In this document: piece by piece, positions 7,609 through 15,134 of the stretch
Numbering within the stretch: position 1 is the first letter of the stretch
How the letters are laid out: the number at the start of each line of letters is the position of its first letter
Assembly (NCBI GenBank): GCA_021772435.1
Contig: JAJFLZ010000034.1
Span: 1-33,947 of the forward strand
Origin: Chlamydiota bacterium
GTDB lineage: Bacteria; Chlamydiota; Chlamydiia; Chlamydiales; JACKPQ01
Direction of reading: 5' to 3'
DNA length: 33,947 nt
Made by a program: the position numbers and the translations under genes
The notes under the pieces: generated by a model
What the model saw: the letters and a program-made list of their open reading frames with translations, nothing else
Databases searched by the model: none
What the model was told of the DNA's origin: nothing

Positions 7609-9020
7609 TAAACTGCTAGCCCTTGAACGTAGCGGTAGTCCCAGAGTGTGATCTCGGCTTTGCTTTCTGATGCGTAGGGATCTTTTGGGCATGAGCCAGC
7701 CACTAGCATGTGATCGCCTAGTTTTGTAAGACACGAAACTCTATCTGGAAATTTTCCAATTGTCAGTACTTCTTTACTGGTGCGAATATCCCATAGTTTA
7801 ATCGTTGCATCCTCGCCGCTGCTTGCAATGACATTTGGGCAGACATTGACGACATTCCAGACGCGTTTACCAGCTGCATGACCGCAAAGTTTTTGCACTT
7901 CTTTTCTTTGGTTGACATCGATAAGTCGCACGGTTCCATCGAAACATGTAATCGCAAGTCGATCAGCTAGGTTCTCGATCTTTAAGATACTGGATATTAG
8001 CGGTCTTTGATGCCGATGTTTTCCCTGCACGCGAACTTCTTTAACTAGAGTTTCTTTGCGCGTGGGCGCGTTTTGCTGTTTTGTCCAAAGTTCTAAATCG
8101 TCGCCGATGGCTAAAACGATTCTAGACTCATCTAAAGGCAAAACGCTGTAGACCCAATCATTGTTGTGGGCTTTTGCATTTAAGATGAGTTTACCTTTTC
8201 GGTTCCAAAGCTGCATGTAACAGGCTGTTCCAGTAAAAAACATGGGACTGTCTGTAAATGGAAATTCGTTTACACAATGAATTCTATTCATATTCCGTTG
8301 TTTACAAACGTGGTTGCTAGGGGGAGCATAACGTTTTTCCAGCTCAATATTCCCCATCTGGTCCCAAAATGTGATATTACCAGAGCGCGAGCCTGAGACA
8401 ATTGTGCCATCTTTTAAAACACAGAGAGCTGTGATCCATGTTTTGTAGGTTTTGTAGAGTTGATTAGAAAAAGTTGTCTCTAAATTTCCTTGATCATCCC
8501 AAATTTTAATGTCATTATCTTTTGATCCGCTAACAAAGCGGTTATTATCAATTGCTACGATTCCATGAACATCATCGCTATGTGCATTAACGATTTTAGC
8601 TACATAGCCTTTTGCAAAGTTTTTTTTGCTTGTTTCGCTTAGTCTATGTTGAGGAATAGCTTTAAAAAATTGAGGGTATGGGTGACTTGAGGGAGCGGGC
8701 TGCTGTTTAGGTAAAGAAGCAATGGCTAAAAATGACTTTGCAGATGAAGATCCACTGTTTTGCGAGCATTCTTCCTCTGCTTTTCCTTTGTGTATACTAT
8801 CAAATGAAAGTTGACTGAGCTTAAATTGTAAAATTTCATCTTCAAGCTCTTTAAACGGAAGAAGTTTTGTAATTCTTGCGTAGTCGATAGGACAGAAATC
8901 CCGACCAGATTGAGTATGTGTTTGGTCAAATAGATGCCCGCATAAGGCAATACTTGGTTTTTCCATGCATTGCCCTGTTAAAGAGCATAAATATGCGTTA
9001 GGAATTGCATTTGAGGACAT
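7608..9020 (-). CDS. RING/U-box-like WD40 protein
   Basis: A 470-residue protein. The N-terminus has a RING/U-box-like pattern: Cys12 and Cys18 around SLTGQ, CGH at 27-29, CPID at 43-46, then LLPFKELEDEILQF, which parallels the U-box ending in which an Arg/Lys-Leu pair leads into the last helix. Residues about 140-465 form a WD40 propeller (VSGSKDNDIKIWD, IVSGSRSGNITFWD, ASSGEDATIKLWDIR, AEITLWDYR). The layout resembles eukaryotic E3 ligases with a WD40 substrate-binding domain. Its propeller is clearly paralogous to that of the GNAT-WD40 gene two genes upstream, so the two differ in the N-terminal module. It starts two bases after the stop of the GNAT-ASCH gene and overlaps the F-box gene by one base, so these three genes are one transcription unit. 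Confidence 0.82.
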   Translation of the reverse strand: MSSNAIPNAYLCSLTGQCMEKPSIALCGHLFDQTHTQSGRDFCPIDYARITKLLPFKELEDEILQFKLSQLSFDSIHKGKAEEECSQNSGSSSAKSFLAIASLPKQQPAPSSHPYPQFFKAIPQHRLSETSKKNFAKGYVAKIVNAHSDDVHGIVAIDNNRFVSGSKDNDIKIWDDQGNLETTFSNQLYKTYKTWITALCVLKDGTIVSGSRSGNITFWDQMGNIELEKRYAPPSNHVCKQRNMNRIHCVNEFPFTDSPMFFTGTACYMQLWNRKGKLILNAKAHNNDWVYSVLPLDESRIVLAIGDDLELWTKQQNAPTRKETLVKEVRVQGKHRHQRPLISSILKIENLADRLAITCFDGTVRLIDVNQRKEVQKLCGHAAGKRVWNVVNVCPNVIASSGEDATIKLWDIRTSKEVLTIGKFPDRVSCLTKLGDHMLVAGSCPKDPYASESKAEITLWDYRYVQGLAV

Positions 9021-9022
9021 GA

Positions 9023-10231
9023 TTAACGCCTATTGGGAAATGGATTACGTGTAACTTCGAGGTGCAGCGCTACGACTCCGTGTTGCCCTGCTCTGGCTGG
9101 ATACCCGGGAATGTTTAAATAGATATTTTCTGCATGTTCTAAAGAGTATGTTTCACTTACACATTTTTTAAACCCAGAATCAATAAGCATTTCCCTAAAT
9201 GTCCTAAATGCCCGAATATCAGTGATTTTACATTCCACATCGTCATTTGGATCCTGCTTATAAAAAAATCGAATGGTGTCGCCTACTCGAAATGCTTTAA
9301 CCATTCCACTATTAATGCGGCCCTCGACTGTTTTTCGCCCTGCTTGGATCTGATGAACATACAGTTTTTTAAGTGTTATTTCTTTAACTCGTGGTCTAGC
9401 ATCAAATCTTTGATTGTTTTGGATTCTAGATCCACGAGGAGACTGATATTGCACTTGACGATCGTTGTATTGTTGCGGATGAGAAAGGCTATGTTCTTGG
9501 TATGGATAGTCCCCTCTTGCGTAATGGCTATCTGGAATGGGTTGAGATGGTCTTCTCGTTTCTGTATCGTCTGTGTGGTGCTGCACACGTTTAAAGGAAA
9601 TCCCAATTGGTTGTGTAGATCGGTTTTGTGGCAAAGGGGCGGTTCGTATGCGTTTTTCGCTGATATCATCAGATATTCTTTGTCTCTTTTTCGATTCATT
9701 TTTTTTCTCGTCTTTGCCACCCTCTGATTGAGTTTCTTCTCGTTTTCCAGGCACTTTTATTTCCTTAACAAGAAGATTTTGAACGAATTCTTTTGATTTA
9801 GAATAAGTAGAGGCCTTGTTAAAACCACTAGTTAAGAAAAAGTCGAGTTCCGCCTGCTTTGTATTGGGTAACTTGACAGCCATATGTTCTGAGCCTCGGT
9901 CAGCTGCTAACAGTTCTACTCGACGTAGCAACTCCTTTTGATCACTTTCAGTGTGATTTTCCATGCATTGAAAAAGGTCAATTTTAAATGTGTTTGAATA
10001 GTTTTTAACTTTTTGTGGTTCTCGCTTGTAGATAATAAATCCTATTAAGGATTTATCTTTAAATAACAACCTGCAAGTTCTATTTTCCTGCGCCTCAATA
10101 TTTTGTAGCTTTTTCGAACGGCTAGGGCCAGCAGCTTGAATTTGCTTATGTATAGTATCCAAATATTTGGATTCAAGTTTTAGTCTTCTAAACGAATATT
10201 CAGATGCCTTGTTTGTGATGTTTGTAGCCAT
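9023..10231 (-). CDS. GNAT-like and ASCH-domain fusion protein
   Basis: A 402-residue protein with GAAGGAG upstream of the ATG. Residues about 12-160 look like a divergent GNAT acetyltransferase fold (RLLFKDKSLIGFIIYKR, then helix LLRRVELLAADRG and FFLTSGFNKA). Residues 165-280 are a charged, then Gln/Pro-rich linker that is probably disordered; KKNESKKRQR at 177-186 looks like a bipartite nuclear localisation signal. Residues about 284-395 are an ASCH domain with the signature GxKxxExR seen as GRKTVEGR at 298-305, plus F-TFREML and a closing GVVALHLEV strand. ASCH domains belong to the PUA-like fold and bind RNA; some act as N4-acetylcytidine amidohydrolases. Pairing with GNAT is suggestive, but no activity can be assigned. 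Confidence 0.72.
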   Translation of the reverse strand: MATNITNKASEYSFRRLKLESKYLDTIHKQIQAAGPSRSKKLQNIEAQENRTCRLLFKDKSLIGFIIYKREPQKVKNYSNTFKIDLFQCMENHTESDQKELLRRVELLAADRGSEHMAVKLPNTKQAELDFFLTSGFNKASTYSKSKEFVQNLLVKEIKVPGKREETQSEGGKDEKKNESKKRQRISDDISEKRIRTAPLPQNRSTQPIGISFKRVQHHTDDTETRRPSQPIPDSHYARGDYPYQEHSLSHPQQYNDRQVQYQSPRGSRIQNNQRFDARPRVKEITLKKLYVHQIQAGRKTVEGRINSGMVKAFRVGDTIRFFYKQDPNDDVECKITDIRAFRTFREMLIDSGFKKCVSETYSLEHAENIYLNIPGYPARAGQHGVVALHLEVTRNPFPNRR

Positions 10232-10313
10232 TGTTCACTCCTTCAATTTCTAATAAAACTTTTGGTAAAGACCTTATCAGATCAAAGAGAATTTTGATAG
10301 AAAATCTTTCGTA

Positions 10314-11978
10314 TTATTTACGTATGTCATAGAAGCGAATTTCTGCATTATGGTTAGTGGTTGACATGTCTTCAGGGCAAGTTCCGGCAACTAATACATG
10401 ATCGCTCATTTTAAGCATCGATGTGACCTGACCAACGTGGTCAGCAATTGTATGCACGCTTGCATTTTGGCGAACATCCCAAAACTTGATTGTTCTATCC
10501 TCTCCGCTACTTGCAAAGACCTGCTGTGAGATTGGTTCAACAGACCAGACACGCCCTTGGTGTTCTCTAAATGTTTTAACAATTTTTGTAGTTTGCAGAT
10601 CAAGTATCCGAGTTGACCCATCAAAAACAGCCATAGCAAATGATGTTTTCTCTTGATTTAGAGGTTTGATCGATGAAATAAAGAGCCTTTGGCGACGGGT
10701 CTTTCCATTCACAGTGACTTGTCGTTTTTTTCCTTCCCAAACAACTTTTTGTGAAAACTTCCACTGACAATCTTGTTTTTTCCATAGATCCACTGTGCAT
10801 CCAGTCACTGCAAGTAATCTGCTAGCACTTAAAGGCTCAATGCAAAATACCCAATCTTGCTTGCTCGTCTTGGTTGCACTTTCAGTTCGCTCAGCAATTA
10901 GATTAAACTCATCAAACATCGTGGGAAATCCCACAAAAAAGCTTGGTTTACAAGGATTTTGGCCGGCAGCTAAACAATTAACGCGTCTTGTATTGAGCTC
11001 GTGACTGTAGTGATCGCGTGAAGGCATTTTAAGTTTGATTTGGCGAATATACTCACCTGCTGTATCCCAAAGGCAAATCTTTCCGTTGCGTAATCCGCTA
11101 ATCCAGTACTCATCATTTAGGACCGTCATAGCAGTAATCCAATCTCTATCTTTTTGGTCTGCAGGTTCAACCTCGTCTACGACCTTCACTCGCTGACCAC
11201 GGTCATTCCATTTATAAATGGAATTGTCTTTTGAGCCACTGACAAATGTCCCGTCAGATAGTTTGATTAGGCTATGGATATCTCCATGATGGGCATCGTG
11301 AATAACATGAACAAGTTCAGGTGCATACTTGTCTGTTTTTGATTTTGGCTCACCTCGCATTAGTTTAGCAAATCTGTCAGCTAGAATATCCATGACCTTC
11401 GTGACTTCTGTAGCTTTAGCAGGGCAGGCTAGCAGATGTTCTTTAACGCCTTCAATGTAGCGTCCATCCCATGTATGAACGATGTTAAATCCCTTCTTTT
11501 TAAAAAACATCAGAGATTCTTGTTTGGTCTCGCTCACTGTGACGTGAATAGAATTATGTCCTAGATTTAGGTTTTCAACTTCAGATTTAAGTTTGTTTAC
11601 GAGCGCAGAGCCAAGTCCCCTGCCAGAATTCTGCTGTGATTGGTCAACAAAAAGTGATTTGACTTCCACACTTTTTGTCACACCTAAATTAGCAAATTCG
11701 TCACTTAGAACAGTTTTGAACACCAATACAGCAACAGGTGTGTCTCCTTCATAGAGCAAATAAGCCGTGCGATCAGTAGAGGCTTTAATTTGATTTAAGG
11801 CTTTTTCTTGCGATCCGTATAGGGGGGTGAGAATGCGATTAAAAATATCAGTAAGCACACCCATGCGTTCAAGATCAGATCCGCCCACACGATGAAACTT
11901 CCTGTCAGGAAAGTGTTGGATACGGTAGCTTCCTGTTGGTGAAGAAGGCCTTGCTTGGGTAATCGCATTTGATGCCAT
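10314..11978 (-). CDS. GNAT acetyltransferase fused to WD40 propeller
   Basis: A 554-residue protein with AAGGAG 11 bases before the ATG. Residues about 18-182 are a GNAT N-acetyltransferase: VEVKSLFVDQSQQNSGRGLG at 104-123 is motif A with the acetyl-CoA pyrophosphate loop, and SLMFFKKKGF is the motif B ending. Residues about 222-554 are a WD40 propeller (VSGSKDNSIYKWND, ASSGEDRTIKFWDVR, NAEIRFYDIRK) closely paralogous to that of the RING-like WD40 gene. The propeller may recruit a protein substrate for acetylation. A gap of 82 bp separates it from the GNAT-ASCH gene and 75 bp from the ASCH gene upstream; one operon is plausible. Confidence 0.82.
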   Translation of the reverse strand: MASNAITQARPSSPTGSYRIQHFPDRKFHRVGGSDLERMGVLTDIFNRILTPLYGSQEKALNQIKASTDRTAYLLYEGDTPVAVLVFKTVLSDEFANLGVTKSVEVKSLFVDQSQQNSGRGLGSALVNKLKSEVENLNLGHNSIHVTVSETKQESLMFFKKKGFNIVHTWDGRYIEGVKEHLLACPAKATEVTKVMDILADRFAKLMRGEPKSKTDKYAPELVHVIHDAHHGDIHSLIKLSDGTFVSGSKDNSIYKWNDRGQRVKVVDEVEPADQKDRDWITAMTVLNDEYWISGLRNGKICLWDTAGEYIRQIKLKMPSRDHYSHELNTRRVNCLAAGQNPCKPSFFVGFPTMFDEFNLIAERTESATKTSKQDWVFCIEPLSASRLLAVTGCTVDLWKKQDCQWKFSQKVVWEGKKRQVTVNGKTRRQRLFISSIKPLNQEKTSFAMAVFDGSTRILDLQTTKIVKTFREHQGRVWSVEPISQQVFASSGEDRTIKFWDVRQNASVHTIADHVGQVTSMLKMSDHVLVAGTCPEDMSTTNHNAEIRFYDIRK

Positions 11979-12053
11979 AAAATCACTTTCTCCTTAAATA
12001 ACTTATAAGGTCAAGATCCTATAAAGATAAATAATACTTGGCAACGGTTTTTT

Positions 12054-12446
12054 TTAGATCTTGGATGGAATTTTGAAATCGGGTAGATGTTCAATTGAGA
12101 ATCCCACGACACCAAATTTTTTTTCACGTTCGGCATAATTGGAAAAACTGTGGTAGATAGCGACGCCTTCTTCAATTGATTTGACATCTGGCAAGCATTT
12201 ACCGAGACCAAGCACCCGCAACATCTCCTCGAAAGTATCAAACTTATCAGCCTTGGTTACTTTGCAAAATAGATTTTTTGCGGGGTCGTTATTCATGCTG
12301 AATTGAATGATGTCTTGCGCTCGGATATGTCGTGCTATGCCATCAAAAATGCGACCTTCAACTGTTTTTTTGCCGTTTTCTATTTGTAGCCAATATTTAT
12401 TCATCAAGGATAGAGAGTGAAAAGCACGTATTCTATGACCAATCAT
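12054..12446 (-). CDS. Stand-alone ASCH-domain protein
   Basis: A 130-residue protein, nearly all ASCH domain: GxKxxExR seen as GKKTVEGR, then IIQFSMNNDP, TFEEMLRVLG and FGVVGFSIEHL. The ATG at 12446 lies 14 bp inside the end of the upstream ASCH gene and has GGAG nine bases before it, so the genes are coupled. A start at an internal Met (12404) would remove only an unconserved leader and has no ribosome site. It is a paralogue of the neighbouring ASCH gene and of the C-terminus of the GNAT-ASCH protein. ASCH proteins are RNA-interacting; the substrate is unknown. Confidence 0.75.
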   Translation of the reverse strand: MIGHRIRAFHSLSLMNKYWLQIENGKKTVEGRIFDGIARHIRAQDIIQFSMNNDPAKNLFCKVTKADKFDTFEEMLRVLGLGKCLPDVKSIEEGVAIYHSFSNYAEREKKFGVVGFSIEHLPDFKIPSKI

Positions 12447-12861
12447 GAGCTAACTCCAGGTAAATGGCTGCGACACCGAATTCTTTTTCTTTTTCTGCAA
12501 ATCCAGGAATGCCCATATAAAGAGACAGCGCTTCTGCTTTACTTTTTGCTTGGGGCACACATTGATCGTATGGAATGGAATCCAGCATATTTGCAAAGCT
12601 TCCAAAACGTTCAATCTTTGTTATTCTGCAAACAACATCATCTGAGGCATTCGACATGTAATAAAATCGTAGTGTTTTACCGGGCATCAGGTTTTTAACA
12701 GGACCTTTGAAAATGCGGCCTTCGCACCTTTTTGACCCGCCTCGAATTTGGTGGATGTAAATCTTTTTCATGCTGAGGGCATGATCGGCTTTGCGTGGAG
12801 CTTTCTCTGATAAATAACCAAGCTCATTGCTAGCGCTTTTAACTGTTGAAATGCTGCTCAA
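12433..12861 (-). CDS. Stand-alone ASCH-domain protein with TTG start
   Basis: A 142-residue protein starting with TTG at 12861, supported by GGAGG five bases upstream and by a promoter 18 bp further out. After about 30 leader residues comes an ASCH domain: KKIYIHQIRGGSKRCEGRI contains the GxKxxExR signature (GSKRCEGR), followed by GKTLRFYYMSNASDDVVC, SFANMLDS and FGVAAIYLEL. It is the first gene of the cluster of six minus-strand genes and the closest relative of the ASCH part of the GNAT-ASCH protein. Confidence 0.78.
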   Translation of the reverse strand: MSSISTVKSASNELGYLSEKAPRKADHALSMKKIYIHQIRGGSKRCEGRIFKGPVKNLMPGKTLRFYYMSNASDDVVCRITKIERFGSFANMLDSIPYDQCVPQAKSKAEALSLYMGIPGFAEKEKEFGVAAIYLELAHDWS

Positions 12862-12879
12862 AATAACCTCCGCACCAGA

Positions 12880-12908
12880 ATTCTACATTCAGTCGGTGAT
12901 TTTGTGAA
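12880..12908 (-). promoter_or_regulatory. Candidate promoter of the six-gene effector-like cluster
   Basis: On the minus strand, TTCACA (12908-12903) and TAGAAT (12885-12880), each one base off consensus, are 17 bp apart, just before the TTG-initiated ASCH gene. No comparably good promoter was seen in the two later gaps, which favours a long transcript. Confidence 0.55.
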
Positions 12909-12955
12909 GTCATTATTCAAAAATCTTGTAATTAATCGATGATTTTTTTATTGCT

Positions 12956-13285
12956 TTAGGAGGCTTTAGTGAAGCAGACGACGATACCCAAGATGTCCCC
13001 ATGCTTGTTTTTCCAGAGGCCTTTTTGGGTGAGGATATTCATTTTGACGCCGGTGGGTATCTCGATCGTTTCGTGGATGTCGTACTTGGGCTCTTTAGTC
13101 TCTAGAACGATTCTGTCATCGTGTACGTGATGCTTAACGGTGTCTTGAATGCCGATCATCTCATCTGGTGTCTTACCAAATAGTGCGGCAAAATTGACGT
13201 TGCAACCCCTGAATACCGATTGCGTGTCTTTCCAGCAGATATAAACTCCTGGAAATGAATCGATGACTTCCCTCTCCTCGCTCAT
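12956..13285 (-). CDS. Single-domain PAS protein
   Basis: A 109-residue protein that is one PAS fold: PGVYICWKDTQSVFRGCN, then FAALFGKTPDEMIGIQD, and a C-terminal sheet with LWKNKHGDILGIVVCFTKA. PAS domains sense small ligands, redox or light, or mediate dimerisation. No output domain (kinase, GGDEF, helix-turn-helix) is attached and none is encoded next to it, so it may be a partner subunit or a remnant of a larger sensor. The ribosome site is weak (AAGG four bases before ATG). The coiled-coil gene ends 25 bp upstream. Confidence 0.75.
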   Translation of the reverse strand: MSEEREVIDSFPGVYICWKDTQSVFRGCNVNFAALFGKTPDEMIGIQDTVKHHVHDDRIVLETKEPKYDIHETIEIPTGVKMNILTQKGLWKNKHGDILGIVVCFTKAS

Positions 13286-13309
13286 GAACCTTGTATAGCA
13301 AGAAGATGC

Positions 13310-13837
13310 TTATGTAGCAAATTTAGCTAACTGCTCTTCTGCGATTGTAGCAAATTTAGCTAACTGCTCTTCTGCGATATCCAATTGAGCCTTCAATACT
13401 TCGAGTTCATCTTGATAGCGTTTGAGGTCAGTAACGTAAGTGTCAATTAAGGAGTTATGTACATAACTATCTTTATGTACATAATCATCTTCAAGCTTTA
13501 TAAGTAAATTATCATAGATAGTATGGTTTCCTTCGACTTTGGAAATATATTCTTCTACTTCAGCTTTACTTAGGCCTGTTAGGTAGTTAGATGCTTCTGA
13601 TTTTGCCGTTGCTATGCGAGATTCGATGGTTGGCTTATGAACTACTGTGTTGACTTTTGTTGCCTTTTTAGCTGCCTGTGATGTGTCCTCTTTTTTAACA
13701 TCGCGCTCATTCATTGGTGTGCTGCTAGAAAAAATAGAAGCGATCATCTTAAACAGCCGCTGTATCATGTTCAGCAAGCAGTTAGTGCTCTCTTGTGTTT
13801 TGTTTGTTTTAATATCATTTAAGCCTGAAATTTCCAT
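13310..13837 (-). CDS. Unrecognised coiled-coil protein with duplicated tail
   Basis: A 175-residue protein of unknown function. Residues about 18-40 are moderately hydrophobic (LLNMIQRLFKMIASIF), followed by a Lys/Thr-rich stretch. Residues about 85-175 are predicted from heptads to be helical, ending in a coiled coil (RYQDELEVLKAQLDIAEEQL). The last 22 residues are two perfect copies of IAEEQLAKFAT, produced by a 33-bp tandem duplication. The closeness of its promoter and the 24-bp gap to the PAS gene suggest a two-gene unit. Confidence 0.6.
   Translation of the reverse strand: MEISGLNDIKTNKTQESTNCLLNMIQRLFKMIASIFSSSTPMNERDVKKEDTSQAAKKATKVNTVVHKPTIESRIATAKSEASNYLTGLSKAEVEEYISKVEGNHTIYDNLLIKLEDDYVHKDSYVHNSLIDTYVTDLKRYQDELEVLKAQLDIAEEQLAKFATIAEEQLAKFAT
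13315..13380 (-). repeat. 33-bp tandem duplication at the end of the coiled-coil gene
   Basis: Copies at 13315-13347 and 13348-13380 differ at one base at most and duplicate three coiled-coil turns in frame. Confidence 0.95.
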
Positions 13838-13871
13838 ATTATATACCTATTAAGTGTTTTATATATACTTA

Positions 13872-13900
13872 ATTATAACATATTTTTGACAAGTTATCAA
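13872..13900 (-). promoter_or_regulatory. Promoter of the coiled-coil/PAS unit
   Basis: Minus-strand TTGATA (13900-13895) and perfect TATAAT (13877-13872) are separated by 17 bp, 34 bp before the coiled-coil gene start, in a very AT-rich stretch. Confidence 0.65.
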
Positions 13901-13970
13901 TAAATTTATTTAATATAAAGCATTGATGTAGAATGGGTTATGACTTGCGCAAGTCGTTTACACTTAAAGG

Positions 13971-15113
13971 TTAATAAAATAGAGGGCGTGCGATGCTGTT
14001 GCCGATGAATTTGGCGAAACCATAAGCTGTTGATGCTGCGTTTGCTAGATGAGCTTGAATGAAGTTAATCTTCTTGTAGAGCTCATGTTTTTGATTAGCT
14101 GTTAGGCAGGCGTAGAATCTGGGCTTTTGGTCTTCTGGCAAGTCTGTGTATAGCTTGTAGAGCTTTTCGCTTGAGCATTTGGGGGCAGCTAAGGCCCAAT
14201 GCAAAGGTTTGAATTCCTCATTCTTAATCTCTGCTTCTACTTCTTCAAATGTGGTGATGTAGAAACTTTGCAGGGATTGCGCTTTTGTAGCGCTTGCGCT
14301 TAGCTCATTTGTCCCAAGATTTTGCATCGCTAAATCCAATGGAGCTTTAAAACCATCTTTGATATCTGCATTTTTTTTCAAAAGTGTATTGATGTTGAGG
14401 TATCTATATGGGCTGGTAGTTAAAAATCTAGTAACAAGTCTTGAGTGAGCTTCAATTTTTTCTTGTGGCTCTAACTTGGCATACACGGCAGCAAATGTTT
14501 TATGGCCAATCGCTTGTATGATTGAATCTCTAAGTGAGGTATTGGCTTTGTAGACATCGATAAGCTTGTTTTGCTTGTGCAAAGCAAGTGCACAAATGTG
14601 CAGTTGTTTTGGTGAACTAGAGTGCATCAAGTTGACAACTTCATCTTTCCCTTGTTCTGCATGCTGAATGTAGTGGCTTAAAGCTAATATTGCATAGCTT
14701 GCCGAAAACCCACTGAGTAGCTTGATTCGCTCTGGCTTTAGCATCAGGTATAGCGTCAGAGCACTAGTGTTTTTTCCAGCGCAGTATACGCCTTTAAATT
14801 CTTGCTCGACAAACTGCTCTAAGTTTTGCTGGTCGATGTTTGTTTTAACAGCCTCAAAGCTGTCCATGACAGCTTGCACTGTTGTGGCTGGGTGGAGCTC
14901 TTCCCACTTAAATGGCTTGGATACTATACCTTTCGGAATATGGTGAGCACTTAACTTAACGCTAAAGGTCCAAAGCAGATAGGTCGATGTAAGTATGACA
15001 GCTGCCGTTAGCAATAACCATTTGTTGCGCTTGGCAAAATCAGCCACTTTTTGTGTGGTTGATCGTAGCATGTTGCCAGCAGTTAGTGTTTGTGCTTGAA
15101 TTTTTGTAACCAT
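13971..15113 (-). CDS. Membrane-anchored helical protein (shared N-terminal TM module)
   Basis: A 380-residue protein with AAAGGA seven bases before ATG. Residues 21-30 read QKVADFAKRN, followed by one transmembrane helix at about 31-50; the same KVADF-x2-x-N plus TM block opens the FtsH-like protease in this window. The rest is all-helical; two stretches near the C-terminus (FKAPLDLAM and FKPLHWALAAP) look like weak ankyrin repeats. It has no enzymatic motif. It lies 21 bp after the next helical paralogue, in the same operon. Basic residues before the helix suggest the N-terminus stays in the bacterial cytoplasm. Function unknown. Confidence 0.72.
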   Translation of the reverse strand: MVTKIQAQTLTAGNMLRSTTQKVADFAKRNKWLLLTAAVILTSTYLLWTFSVKLSAHHIPKGIVSKPFKWEELHPATTVQAVMDSFEAVKTNIDQQNLEQFVEQEFKGVYCAGKNTSALTLYLMLKPERIKLLSGFSASYAILALSHYIQHAEQGKDEVVNLMHSSSPKQLHICALALHKQNKLIDVYKANTSLRDSIIQAIGHKTFAAVYAKLEPQEKIEAHSRLVTRFLTTSPYRYLNINTLLKKNADIKDGFKAPLDLAMQNLGTNELSASATKAQSLQSFYITTFEEVEAEIKNEEFKPLHWALAAPKCSSEKLYKLYTDLPEDQKPRFYACLTANQKHELYKKINFIQAHLANAASTAYGFAKFIGNSIARPLFY

Positions 15114-15134
15114 ATTTATTCCTTTGTCCTATAA

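Noticed and set aside
7609..7734. Longer F-box protein starting at 7734
   Set aside because: The extra 42 residues are read entirely inside the end of the WD40 gene and are basic with no domain. The TAATG overlap at 7608 is the normal coupled start.
9344..9727. Open frames on both strands of the linker of the GNAT-ASCH gene
   Set aside because: They are shadows of a low-complexity coding linker, with no ribosome site and no family resemblance.
13455..13484. Two copies of the palindrome ttatgtacataa
   Set aside because: They lie inside the coiled-coil gene and encode two similar Tyr-Val-His segments. Regulatory meaning is not supported.
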